The notes under the pieces are model-generated. The model saw nothing but the letters and a program-made list of their open reading frames with translations. It had not been told where the DNA came from and did not search any database. From positions 1 to 9,022 of the forward strand of contig SLGN01000722.1 of assembly GCA_007123695.1 (NCBI GenBank): a stretch of DNA of 9,022 nucleotides, written 5' to 3'. Source of the DNA: Verrucomicrobiales bacterium (lineage in GTDB: Bacteria; Verrucomicrobiota; Verrucomicrobiia; Verrucomicrobiales; DEV007). The translations under genes and the position numbers were made by a program. Position 1 is the stretch's first letter; each line of letters opens with the position of its first letter. Positions 1-6,669 of this stretch are shown here, in pieces.

Positions 1-57
1 ACCGAGGCGACCCTGCGGCGCCGGCTCGAAGATCGGGCGGCGGAGGCGGTGCCGTAA
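1..57 (+). CDS. Probable C-terminal tail of a plus-strand gene (partial)
   Basis: The first frame of the plus strand is open from the window edge for 18 codons and ends at a TAA at 55-57. The short peptide is rich in Arg, Glu and Ala and looks like the charged helical tail of a cytoplasmic protein, with codon use like the neighbouring genes. If real, the gene converges on the minus-strand fusion gene that ends at 132, leaving about 74 bp between stop codons. Nothing in 18 residues identifies a family, and a chance open frame is possible in DNA this GC-rich. Confidence 0.35.
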   Translation, partial: TEATLRRRLEDRAAEAVP

Positions 58-131
58 GGGAGGCGGCGCAAGCTGTGACCGACGCCCCCAGCCATATCTT
101 TCCGTCACTTCACGTCGTCGGCCCAACCTGG

Positions 132-1226
132 CTACGGGGCTACGCGCAGGCGCGCGGCGATGGCCTCGGGATAGAGGCGGTGCTCCGCTTCCTGGATCCT
201 CGCGCGAAGCGTCTCCGCAGTGTCGTCGGGCCGGACGGGAACCCGCGCCTGGGCGAGAATCTCGCCGGTGTCCACTCCCGCATCGACGAGATGGACGGTG
301 CAGCCGCTCTCGGTGTCGCCGACGGCGAGGGCCTTTTCGATGGCGCCGAGCCCCCGATGTTTCGGCAGCAGCGAGGGATGCAGGTTGAGGATCCGTCCCG
401 CGAAAGCCGAGAGGACCGGTTCGCGCAGCACCCGCATGAAGCCGGCGCATGCGACGAGGCCCACCCGCAGGGAACGCAGGCGGTCGAGCAGCTCCTTGAG
501 CGCCGCGTCGGTGAGGTGGCCCCGTCGCGGAGAACCAGGATCGAGGACGAAGCCGGGAACGCCGAACTCCCCGGCGACGGCCAGCGCGCCGCAGCCGGGC
601 ACGTCGCTGATGACCGCCACGACTTCGCCGCCGAGCCGCCCCTCCATCGCCGCCGTGAGGATGGCGCGGGCGTTCGAGCCCGTCCCCGAGGCGAGGATAG
701 CGACCCTGCCGGCACCCTTCGCACCCGGATCCGGCTCCGGAGCGAGGGCGGCGAGGGTGGCGCTGGTCGACTTGCCCGGCACCAGGGCGAGAATGCGGAT
801 CTCGGTTCCGAGCCGTTCGAGCAGCTCCCTTTCCTCGTCGATGAGGGATTCGCGCGAGTAGTCGCCGCCCTTGGCGTAGACGTGGGGTCGGATTTCCCCG
901 ATGATCCGGGTGGCCCGGCGTTCCTCGAAGACGACCACCCCGTCGACGCTGCGGAGAGCCCGCAGCATCTCGGCCCGCTCCGCCGCGCTGTTGACGGGGC
1001 GACCCGGCCCCTTCAGCTCCCGCACCGAGGCGTCTCCGTTGATCGCGACGACGAGGGCGTCGCCGAGCGAGCGTGCCTCGGCCAGATAGCGGACATGCCC
1101 GACATGGAGCACGTCGAAGACCCCGTTCGTGAGAACGAGCCGCCGGCCCGCGGCCGCCAGCTCCCGGCGCAGGGCGGCGACTTCCTCCAAGGTCGAGACA
1201 TGGGACGATGGCCGGGGCGGCGTCAT
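132..1226 (-). CDS. rfaE2-purN: RfaE2-PurN fusion: heptose-1-phosphate adenylyltransferase + GAR formyltransferase
   Basis: A 364-residue cytoplasmic protein with two enzyme domains. Residues about 12-160 are an RfaE2/HldE-C nucleotidyltransferase, which in known members makes ADP-glycero-manno-heptose from heptose 1-phosphate and ATP for LPS core. Seen: TNGVFDVLHVGHV with the HxGH motif at 41-44, KGGDY at 119-123, and GKSTS at 151-155, the last two typical of RfaE2 rather than TagD-type enzymes. Residues about 174-360 are PurN, which formylates GAR with 10-formyl-THF in purine synthesis. Seen: GTGSN at 181-185, NLHPSLLP from 281 with N281 and H283, and D319 in VDAGVDTG, matching the catalytic Asn-His-Asp triad. 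Both domains are near full length, joined by a linker of about 12 residues. The linker codons contain no in-frame ATG, GTG or TTG, so PurN has no separate start there. The ATG at 1226 is chosen because it lies just before the conserved N-terminal helix. A GTG at 1259 behind AAGGGG would add 11 residues. The kinase half of HldE is absent. Confidence 0.93.
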   Translation of the reverse strand: MTPPRPSSHVSTLEEVAALRRELAAAGRRLVLTNGVFDVLHVGHVRYLAEARSLGDALVVAINGDASVRELKGPGRPVNSAAERAEMLRALRSVDGVVVFEERRATRIIGEIRPHVYAKGGDYSRESLIDEERELLERLGTEIRILALVPGKSTSATLAALAPEPDPGAKGAGRVAILASGTGSNARAILTAAMEGRLGGEVVAVISDVPGCGALAVAGEFGVPGFVLDPGSPRRGHLTDAALKELLDRLRSLRVGLVACAGFMRVLREPVLSAFAGRILNLHPSLLPKHRGLGAIEKALAVGDTESGCTVHLVDAGVDTGEILAQARVPVRPDDTAETLRARIQEAEHRLYPEAIAARLRVAP

Positions 1227-1286
1227 ACGCGCTACGAGAATCCAATTTCCGCTTTTCACAATCCCCTTTTCCTGTGACTGTGCCGC
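1227..1286. promoter_or_regulatory. Divergent spacer carrying promoters for the fusion gene and the aminopeptidase
   Basis: The two flanking genes start back to back across 60 bp, so both promoters must lie here or reach into the opposite gene. The spacer is visibly more AT-rich than its surroundings, with short A/T runs around 1241-1270. I cannot assign confident -35 or -10 boxes. The plus-strand gene has no recognisable Shine-Dalgarno sequence before its ATG at 1287. On the minus strand an AAGGGG lies just ahead of the alternative GTG start at 1259. The promoter role is inferred from gene orientation. Confidence 0.4.
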
Positions 1287-2384
1287 ATGCATGATCCCCG
1301 CATCGACGAACTGGCCCGCCAACTGGTGAGGTATTCCACCGCGACGAAACGAGGCGAGAAGGTCCTCGTCGAACTCTTCGACGTTCCCGAGGAAGTCGGC
1401 ATCGCCCTCGTCCGCGAAATCAGGTCGGTGAAGGCCACCCCGTTCGTCAATCTGCACAACGCCAAAATCGCCCGCGAGCTGGCGATGGGCGCCACCGAGG
1501 ACCAGTTCGAGACCATCGCCTCCACCGCCCTCCACCAGATGAAGGCCATGGACTGCTACATCGCCATCCGCGGCAGCCACAACGTCAACGAGCTCTCCGA
1601 CGTGCCCGCGAAGCGGATGCAGATGCTGGCCTCCAAGATGCGTCCCGTCCTCAACCAGCGCGTCAACAAGACCCGTTGGTGCGTCCTGCGCTGGCCCCAT
1701 CCCTCGATGGCCCAGAGCGCCGGGATGTCGACCGAGGCGTTCGAGGACTTCTACTTCCGCGTCTGCCTGCTCGACTACGCGAAGCTCAAGCCCGCGATGA
1801 ATGCGCTCGCCTCGCGCATGACCAAGGCCCGCGACGTCCACATCATGGGCCCCGACACCGATCTGCGATTCAGCGTCGCCGGGATCCCGGCGATCGCCTG
1901 CGGCGGGGCGCACAACATTCCCGACGGCGAATGCTTCACCGCGCCGGTGAAGGAATCCGTCGAGGGCATCGTCAGCTTCAACGCCCCTTCGATCTACCAG
2001 GGCATCGCCTTCGACAAGGTGCGCTTCGAGTTCAAGCAGGGCAAGATCGTCAAGGCCACGGCGAACAACACCAAGGCGATCAACAAAATCCTCGACACCG
2101 ATCCCGGGGCGCGCTTCATCGGAGAATTCGCCATCGGCTTCAACCGCGAGATCCTCGAACCCATGCGCGACATTCTCTTCGACGAGAAGATCGCCGGCAG
2201 CTTCCACTTCACTCCCGGCCAGGCCTACGAAGTCGCCGACAACGGGAACCGCAGCGCCGTCCACTGGGATCTCGTCAACATCCAGCGTCCCGAATACGGA
2301 GGCGGCGAAATCCGTTTCGACGGCGAACTCATCCGCCGCGACGGCCAGTTCCTCGCCAAGGCCCTGCAGCCGCTCAACTACTGA
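1287..2384 (+). CDS. M29-family metallo-aminopeptidase (AmpS/AmpT-like)
   Basis: A 365-residue cytoplasmic leucyl-type aminopeptidase of the M29 (AmpS/AmpT/aminopeptidase II) family, which removes N-terminal residues from peptides using a two-metal centre. The six conserved metal-site and active-site residues of the family can be followed: E215 in IPDGECFTAP, E280 in ARFIGEFAIG, H307 in GSFHFTPG, Y314 in GQAYEV, and H326 and D328 in AVHWDLV. Their order and approximate spacing fit the known Thermus and Staphylococcus enzymes (ligands Glu, Glu, His, Tyr, His, Asp). The chain is somewhat shorter than the usual 400 or so residues, mainly in the N-terminal half, while the catalytic C-terminal half looks complete. 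No signal peptide or membrane segment is seen. The ATG at 1287 gives the natural N-terminal helix; a second, out-of-frame ATG lies 4 bp later. It is transcribed away from the rfaE2-purN gene and has no co-directional neighbour close behind it. The native substrate cannot be read from the sequence. Confidence 0.93.
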   Translation: MHDPRIDELARQLVRYSTATKRGEKVLVELFDVPEEVGIALVREIRSVKATPFVNLHNAKIARELAMGATEDQFETIASTALHQMKAMDCYIAIRGSHNVNELSDVPAKRMQMLASKMRPVLNQRVNKTRWCVLRWPHPSMAQSAGMSTEAFEDFYFRVCLLDYAKLKPAMNALASRMTKARDVHIMGPDTDLRFSVAGIPAIACGGAHNIPDGECFTAPVKESVEGIVSFNAPSIYQGIAFDKVRFEFKQGKIVKATANNTKAINKILDTDPGARFIGEFAIGFNREILEPMRDILFDEKIAGSFHFTPGQAYEVADNGNRSAVHWDLVNIQRPEYGGGEIRFDGELIRRDGQFLAKALQPLNY

Positions 2385-3178
2385 GCCGCAACGGACGCCT
2401 GAGGACCAGCGACCAAACCGGTTCGGATATTTCTGGTGGATCCCCTGTCGGCGAAAGCCTCCACACCAAGGCGGTGGTATCGGGCAGTGGGTTCGATCTC
2501 CCGGCACCGTTGACGGTCGCCCAACGAGGCATTGAACGGCTCGATGGATCCCCTTGCGTGCATCCGAGGCTCGCCTGCGCCCCTGCGCGTCAGCGAGCTG
2601 CTGCCGCGCCAGAGGACGCAGGCACGCGAGCGCGCCGCAGTGTCCGGGGCGGACTGCGACTCAACCATCGACGGGGCCCCGCGCCACGGCTCAAGATGGT
2701 CTTGGCGGGACGCTTGCAGTCCTCTGGGAGAAAGGCTCAGTCCGCCGCACGCCCTGAAAAGCCGGCTCAGCGCGGAATCGCATGCGGAGTTCCCCATTTC
2801 CGCAGGAGGTGGATATGCGTGCGGATCAGGGACACGGCTTGCGCCCGACGCAAAGGATCCGCATGGTGGCGTAGGGGCCACTGCTGGCGGATGATTGCTT
2901 TTGCGAGTTCGGCCATGGTCTGGGTGGCGGCAACGTCGCCGCGCCCGGTCAAAAGAAGTTTGTCGCCAGCAGCTCGGGCGTGACGCGCTGCGGCCGGAGC
3001 CGGTTCCGGAAAACTATGGGTTATGGCAGGCGGCCGGAGATTGGGGCAGCGATTTGGCTTCGACGGATCAGGCGAGACACGAGCCCTTCGGCAAGGCACG
3101 CACCGCCTTTCGATCCCCGCGACGAAATCCGCCCCATCCCGCCCTCGACAAGCCCTAGGCGACAGCGGAAACTTGACC
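2385..3178. other. Gene-poor stretch of about 794 bp between the aminopeptidase and the TraB/GumN gene
   Basis: No full-length recognisable gene, tRNA, terminator with a T-run, or insertion-sequence ends were found here. Visible pieces are a 10-bp perfect palindrome CGGGGCCCCG at 2672-2681, a short hairpin-capable CCGGA/TCCGG pair near 2994-3010, and AACCGGTT near 2416-2423. The minus strand stays open in long frames. Stretches around 2400-2545 and 2767-3030 read like ordinary protein in different frames, as expected of decayed coding DNA or a dispersed repeat. Third-position G/C looks lower here than in neighbouring genes. Remnant mobile or repeat DNA, or an unrecognised RNA, are both possible. 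Confidence 0.5.
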
Positions 3179-3180
3179 AT
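2767..3180 (-). CDS. Possible 137-residue unknown protein or coding remnant
   Basis: A minus-strand frame begins with an ATG at 3180-3178 and ends at TGA 2767-2769. Its ATG shares the palindromic CATG with the start of the plus-strand TraB/GumN gene. The first third is Arg/Pro/Cys-rich and unconvincing. The last 60 or so residues, from GDKLLLTGRGD to the end at PHAIPR, look like a natural helical protein segment: AELAKAIIRQQWPL, then an Arg/His-rich helix. I recognise no family and see no Shine-Dalgarno site. Alternatives are a degenerate gene fragment, a piece of a dispersed repeat, or a chance frame in GC-rich DNA. Confidence is low because codon bias is weaker than in the clear genes. Confidence 0.2.
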   Translation of the reverse strand: MVKFPLSPRACRGRDGADFVAGIERRCVPCRRARVSPDPSKPNRCPNLRPPAITHSFPEPAPAAARHARAAGDKLLLTGRGDVAATQTMAELAKAIIRQQWPLRHHADPLRRAQAVSLIRTHIHLLRKWGTPHAIPR

Positions 3181-4378
3181 GTCCGAGTCCGACCCTGCCC
3201 CGCCCCGGCGAAGCACCGCGCCAGCCTGGAACCTCGCCGTCGCTTCGCTGCTTCTCCTCCTGTCGGGCTGGACCCTCGCCGCCGACCTGGCCCATCCGGG
3301 GCACTTCCTGCTGCAAGACTCTCTCAGCACATTCGTCCTCGGGCTCGTCGTCATGGTCTGGATGGTCGCGACCGTGGTCTTCGCCATCTTTCCGAAGCGC
3401 TTCGTCGTAGCCGCCGCCGTCCTCGTCACGGCGAGACTGTCCTTCGGATGGCCGCTCTCGGTCGGGATGGATTTCGAGAGCGCCTGCCTGCTGCTCGACG
3501 GGCTGCTCGTCGCCCTCGGGCTCGCCTACCTCGCGGGCTCGGCCCGCGGCGAATGGCTGCGCCGTCGGCCCGCGGTCCGGTGGCAGCACTCCGCCGCGAT
3601 GGGTGCGGCGGTGCTAGTTTCGTCGATCCTCTCGGTTCCTGCCGGGCTGCTCGGACTCGCCCGGGTCGTCGACGAAATCTCGGCCGGCTACGTGCGGCTC
3701 GCCCCCGGCGGGATCGATCTCACCGAGAGAATCTTCGAAAAGGACGGCCGTCGCGTCCATCTCTTCGGCATGGCCCACATCGCCGAAGGTGGCTTCTACG
3801 AGGCGCTCAACCAAACCCTCGCCGGGCCGCTCGAGGGGCGCCGCCTCGTGCTGCTCGAGGGCGTGTCCGACAAGGACGGGCTTCTGCCCGAGTCCTTCTC
3901 CTCGGGCAAGACCTACGGAGATCTCGCGCGGCGTCTCGGCCTCGCCGAGCAGACGGTCGGGTTCGCGGTGCGTGCCAACGGAGCGGCGGGAGTCGATTCG
4001 CTTCGGGATTGGGAAGAGCGCGGCGTCGATTTCCGCAACGCCGACGTCGATCTGGCCGAGCTTTCGCCCGTGCATCGCGACCGCCTCGTCGCCCTGCTGG
4101 AGGCGATGGAGGACATCAGTCTCGCCAGCCTCTTCGCCATGCCCGATGGAATGGATGCGACGGAACTGGAGGATCTCATCGTCGAGGGCCTCATCCGCCG
4201 CCGCAACCAGCGGCTCATGGAAGTGTTCGCCGAGGCCGAGACCGGCTACGCCGAAATCTTCATCCCCTGGGGCGCCGCCCACCTGCCCGACGTCGAGCGC
4301 CGTCTCGCCGGCCTCGGCTACCGAACCGTCGCGGAGCATCGGAGGCGCGGGGTCGATTTCTGGAGACGGTTCCGTTGA
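3179..4378 (+). CDS. Membrane-anchored TraB/PrgY/GumN-domain (TIKI-like) protein
   Basis: A 399-residue protein with an N-terminal membrane part and a C-terminal TraB/PrgY/GumN domain. Hydrophobic segments lie at about 17-37, 50-71, 74-95, 101-119 and 138-160, suggesting five membrane spans. The domain from about 180 on shows the family signatures: the first GX2H motif GMAH at 197-200, E227 in VLLEGV, an Arg-rich stretch RRRNQRLMEV at 340-349, and the second GX2H motif GAAH at 365-368 followed by LPDVERRLAGLGY. In this superfamily, TIKI proteins are metal-dependent proteases using these GX2H, Glu and Arg positions. PrgY and TraB limit peptide pheromone activity in Enterococcus. Bacterial members like this one are mostly uncharacterised, so a membrane-tethered protease role is inference. 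The ATG at 3179 sits just before the first span; an in-frame start at 3023 would add an unlikely 52-residue leader. The Shine-Dalgarno site is weak. The next gene on the same strand starts 66 bp downstream, so the two may be co-transcribed. Confidence 0.85.
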   Translation: MSESDPAPPRRSTAPAWNLAVASLLLLLSGWTLAADLAHPGHFLLQDSLSTFVLGLVVMVWMVATVVFAIFPKRFVVAAAVLVTARLSFGWPLSVGMDFESACLLLDGLLVALGLAYLAGSARGEWLRRRPAVRWQHSAAMGAAVLVSSILSVPAGLLGLARVVDEISAGYVRLAPGGIDLTERIFEKDGRRVHLFGMAHIAEGGFYEALNQTLAGPLEGRRLVLLEGVSDKDGLLPESFSSGKTYGDLARRLGLAEQTVGFAVRANGAAGVDSLRDWEERGVDFRNADVDLAELSPVHRDRLVALLEAMEDISLASLFAMPDGMDATELEDLIVEGLIRRRNQRLMEVFAEAETGYAEIFIPWGAAHLPDVERRLAGLGYRTVAEHRRRGVDFWRRFR

Positions 4379-4444
4379 TGGGACCGCCTTTGCCCGCCTT
4401 CGCGTGATTGCGGACGGCTTTGCTTTCCGCTACAAAACGGCCTC

Positions 4445-5968
4445 ATGAAGCCGACCCGACGCTCCTTCCTCGCCTCCGCCGCCGCTCCCGCCGCGACTGC
4501 TGCCGCCCTTTCATCAGGCGAAGCCGCCGCCCAGTCGGCGCGGAGCAACCGCATCGATGAGGAGAACGCCAAGCCCGGCACGACCGACTGGCAGCTCACC
4601 CGCGTCCGGCTCAACAAAGGCAAATACCGCACCAGCCTCGTCGAGGGCTACGTCTCGCATCAGTCCATCCGCGCCGGCGAGACCCTCGAGTTCTTCGTTT
4701 CGACCGAGCCGGCCCGCCCCTTCACCATCGACCTCTACCGACTCGGCTACTACGGGGGCAAAGGCGGGCGGCACGTGGCACAGCTCGGGCCCTTCGAGGG
4801 CAGGGTGCAGCCGACCCCGGAGATGAAACCGGAAAACCGGCTCCGCGAATGCCAATGGGAGCCTTCGGCCCGGCTCGAGGTCCCCGGGGATTGGCTCAGC
4901 GGCGTCTACCTCGGCAAACTCACCACTCTGCCCGAGTCCGAGAGCGAACCCTACTGGCAGAGCTACGTGATCTTCGTGCTGCGCGACGACCGCGAAGCCG
5001 ACGTGATTTTCCAGACCAGCGACAACACCGCGCAGGCCTACAACCGATGGCCCGAGAACGAGTCGCTCTACACCGACCCCCGCGGCGCCCACGCGCCCGG
5101 CGTCGCCGTCAGCTTCGACCGGCCCTACGGCCTCTACCCGCAGATCTTCGAGAACCCCCTCTCGGTCGGATCGGGCGAGTTTCTGCTATGGGAGTTCCCG
5201 CTCGCCTACTGGCTGGAGCAGGAAGGCTACGACGTGAGCTATGTCGCGAACGTCGACGTGCTCGAGCCCGGCTCGATCGAGCGGGGCAAAGTCTTTCTCT
5301 CCGTCGCCCACGACGAATACTGGGACGCCCGCCAGTTCGACAGGGTCGAGTCGGCCATCGAAGAGGGTCTCAACGTGCTCTGGCTCTGCGGCAACTCCGT
5401 CTTCATCGACTCGCCCTTCTCGCCGTCCACCGACGGTCGGCCCAACCGAGTGCTCACCCGCCGCGGCTGCTTCGGCGAACTGCGCGAGGACGAGATCGAA
5501 AGCTATGCGAACCTTTTCGACAAACTGCAGGGCACCGCACCCGACGAGCGCGAGATCATGGGGGTGCGTTCTGTCGTGCCCTTCAACGGCGGCGGCGACT
5601 GGACCTGCCGCCATCCCTCGCACTGGGTCTTCGAGGGCACCGGCATGAAGGAAGGCGACTCCATCCCCGGCCTCGTGGGATGGGAACACCACGGCGAGCC
5701 CGATCCCGACCGGGCCGGACTCGAGATCCTCGCCGAAGGCCGCGTCTGGGCCGGGGGCACCCGCGAGGGCAAGTACACCGCCGTGATTTTTCCGGGACCG
5801 AAGGGCAACCTCGTCTTCAACGCCTCGACCATATTCTGGAGCCAGGGCCTCGCCAGCCCGCCCGGCCACTGGATTCCCTGGTCGCACGGTTCGCGCCCCC
5901 ACGGACCCGACGAGCGCGTCCAGCGCATCACGCGGAATTTGCTGCAGCAGGCGATCCGGGGCCGTTGA
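4445..5968 (+). CDS. Tat-exported N,N-dimethylformamidase large-subunit-like protein
   Basis: A 507-residue protein with a twin-arginine signal (TRRSFL at 4-9, then an Ala-rich stretch to AAAQSA near 27-32), so probably exported folded to the periplasm, as expected for a cofactor protein. Residues about 50-130 look like a small beta domain, with YVSHQSIRAGE at 69-79 and LYRLGYYGGKGG at 97-108. Residues about 185-500 match the conserved C-terminal region of the dimethylformamidase beta subunit: QAYNRW at 197-202, RPYGLY at 226-231, SVAHDEYW at 286-293, WLCGNS at 313-318, VGWEHHGEPD from 411, and STIFWSQGLASPP at 461-473. The characterised enzyme hydrolyses dimethylformamide at a mononuclear iron held by two Tyr and one Glu. 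Y292 and E413 are tempting ligand candidates but were not aligned. The protein is shorter than the 760 or so residues of the true large subunit, and no small alpha-subunit gene is adjacent, so the substrate is unknown. The ATG at 4445 is fixed by the signal peptide; there is no clear Shine-Dalgarno site. Confidence 0.8.
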   Translation: MKPTRRSFLASAAAPAATAAALSSGEAAAQSARSNRIDEENAKPGTTDWQLTRVRLNKGKYRTSLVEGYVSHQSIRAGETLEFFVSTEPARPFTIDLYRLGYYGGKGGRHVAQLGPFEGRVQPTPEMKPENRLRECQWEPSARLEVPGDWLSGVYLGKLTTLPESESEPYWQSYVIFVLRDDREADVIFQTSDNTAQAYNRWPENESLYTDPRGAHAPGVAVSFDRPYGLYPQIFENPLSVGSGEFLLWEFPLAYWLEQEGYDVSYVANVDVLEPGSIERGKVFLSVAHDEYWDARQFDRVESAIEEGLNVLWLCGNSVFIDSPFSPSTDGRPNRVLTRRGCFGELREDEIESYANLFDKLQGTAPDEREIMGVRSVVPFNGGGDWTCRHPSHWVFEGTGMKEGDSIPGLVGWEHHGEPDPDRAGLEILAEGRVWAGGTREGKYTAVIFPGPKGNLVFNASTIFWSQGLASPPGHWIPWSHGSRPHGPDERVQRITRNLLQQAIRGR

Positions 5969-6019
5969 CCCCGAAGTTTTCCCTAGCCTCGAAAGAGCGA
6001 TCCGTAGGGGACTGCCGGG

Positions 6020-6142
6020 ATGAAGGTGCCGGACTCCAAGGCAGTAACCTCCGAGGAGATCCCGGAACGGAGTCCGGCGGATCGCCTCGCCTCGCTCTCC
6101 TCGATGCTGCCGACGGTCCGAGGCTCGGTTGGGTTCTCTTGA
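6020..6142 (+). CDS. Possible 40-residue small ORF in the convergent spacer
   Basis: A plus-strand frame runs from an ATG at 6020 to TGA at 6140-6142, with GGGG about 9 bases before the start. The 40-residue peptide begins MKVPDSKAVTSEE and is rich in Ser, Glu, Pro and Leu. Its third codon positions are mostly G or C, as in the real genes. It matches no family I know and has no signal peptide or membrane span. The inverted repeat at 6028-6078 lies inside it, so the same bases may instead form an RNA hairpin. A frame of this length is common by chance in GC-rich DNA. Confidence 0.15.
   Translation: MKVPDSKAVTSEEIPERSPADRLASLSSMLPTVRGSVGFS
6028..6078. repeat. Perfect 10-bp inverted repeat, hairpin-capable, between convergent genes
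   Basis: GCCGGACTCC at 6028-6037 is matched exactly by its reverse complement GGAGTCCGGC at 6069-6078, with a 31-base loop. The loop itself holds a short CTC/GAG pairing near 6050-6059. It lies in the 199-bp spacer between the stop of the exported amidase-like gene and the stop of mrpE. That is where a two-way transcription end would be expected, but no T-run follows on either strand. It is therefore not a canonical intrinsic terminator. Confidence 0.4.
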
Positions 6143-6167
6143 AACGGCATCGAAATCGAAACTCGGC

Positions 6168-6659
6168 CTAATCGACTATCGTTTTTACCTTCTCCAGCAG
6201 CTCCTCGGTCTCCTCTTCCACCGGATACTCCACATCGAGACAATGCACCACCAGCGTGTCCTCGCCCACGGCGCAGCTTGCGGTGCCCGGAAGTAGACTG
6301 ACCATGAAAGCAAGGAGCAGCCGCTGTTTTTCCGTTCCGTGAATGGGAATCGTGGCGATTCGCGGCTGAATCCGGAGTCTCGGCCGCAGCACCCGACCGG
6401 CCACGTCGAGTCCGCCCCGCATCGCTTTCTGCAGGAACCAAGGGAGAAAATTGAGCACCGCACGGGGATGGAAACGCCATTCGCCCGGCCTCACTGTGAC
6501 AAGGCTCACCGCGACCACCGCCGTCAGCAGCAGGAAAATAAAGAGCCAGTCCGAAACCACTCCGCCGCTAAGCACCAGCCATCCGGCGAAAAAGACCGCC
6601 GTCCGATACGCCGCGGCGCAGAACCAAAAACGAAAGCCCGATCTCCGATCCTTCTTCAT
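6168..6659 (-). CDS. mrpE: Mrp-type monovalent cation/H+ antiporter subunit E
   Basis: A 163-residue inner-membrane protein of the MnhE/MrpE family, a small subunit of the multi-gene Mrp antiporter that exchanges Na+ (or K+) for protons. Two hydrophobic segments lie at about 17-33 and 36-56. The family core follows: FLPWFLQKAMRGGLDVAGRV at 71-90, RPRLRI near 92-97, SLLPGTASC at 121-129 and TLVVHCLD at 135-142. An acidic tail ends at TAG 6168-6170. The length is normal for the family. Its ATG is 3 bp past the stop of the larger antiporter subunit, with a good ribosome site inside the end of that gene, so the two are translationally coupled. In most Mrp operons mrpF and mrpG come right after mrpE. 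Here the operon ends and the next gene is convergent. Confidence 0.93.
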   Translation of the reverse strand: MKKDRRSGFRFWFCAAAYRTAVFFAGWLVLSGGVVSDWLFIFLLLTAVVAVSLVTVRPGEWRFHPRAVLNFLPWFLQKAMRGGLDVAGRVLRPRLRIQPRIATIPIHGTEKQRLLLAFMVSLLPGTASCAVGEDTLVVHCLDVEYPVEEETEELLEKVKTIVD

Positions 6660-6669
6660 CGCCTACCTC
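6660..6669 (-). promoter_or_regulatory. Ribosome binding site of mrpE inside the preceding gene's end
   Basis: Read on the minus strand, GAGGTAGG (6669-6662) precedes the mrpE ATG. The GAGG core is 6 bases from the start and overlaps the upstream TAG stop at 6665-6663. It is one of the few clear Shine-Dalgarno sites in the window. It supports the chosen mrpE start and coupling to the upstream gene. Confidence 0.7.

Noticed and set aside
75..1277. 400-codon plus-strand frame opposite the RfaE2-PurN gene.
   Set aside because: It is Arg/Gly/Asp-rich with no domain motif. The opposite strand carries two complete, motif-verified enzyme domains over the same bases.
1227..2507. Minus-strand frame continuing upstream of the RfaE2-PurN start for about 427 codons, antisense to the aminopeptidase.
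   Set aside because: Its composition (Asp, Glu, Val, Gly and His-rich without domain motifs) is typical of antisense frames in GC-rich genes. The RfaE2 domain naturally begins near the ATG at 1226.
2437..2554. Direct repeat TGGATCCCCT at 2437-2446 and 2545-2554 as possible mobile-element ends.
   Set aside because: It is only 10 bp, includes a common BamHI-like core, has no matching inverted ends or transposase, and could be chance.
2994..3010. CCGGA/TCCGG hairpin as an intrinsic terminator.
   Set aside because: The stem is only 5 bp and no T-run follows it in either direction, so a terminator call is not supported.
4849..6171. 440-codon plus-strand frame overlapping the exported amidase-like gene.
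   Set aside because: It is extremely Arg/Pro/Ala-rich, as frame-shifted readings of GC-rich genes are, and overlaps a clearly recognisable family member.
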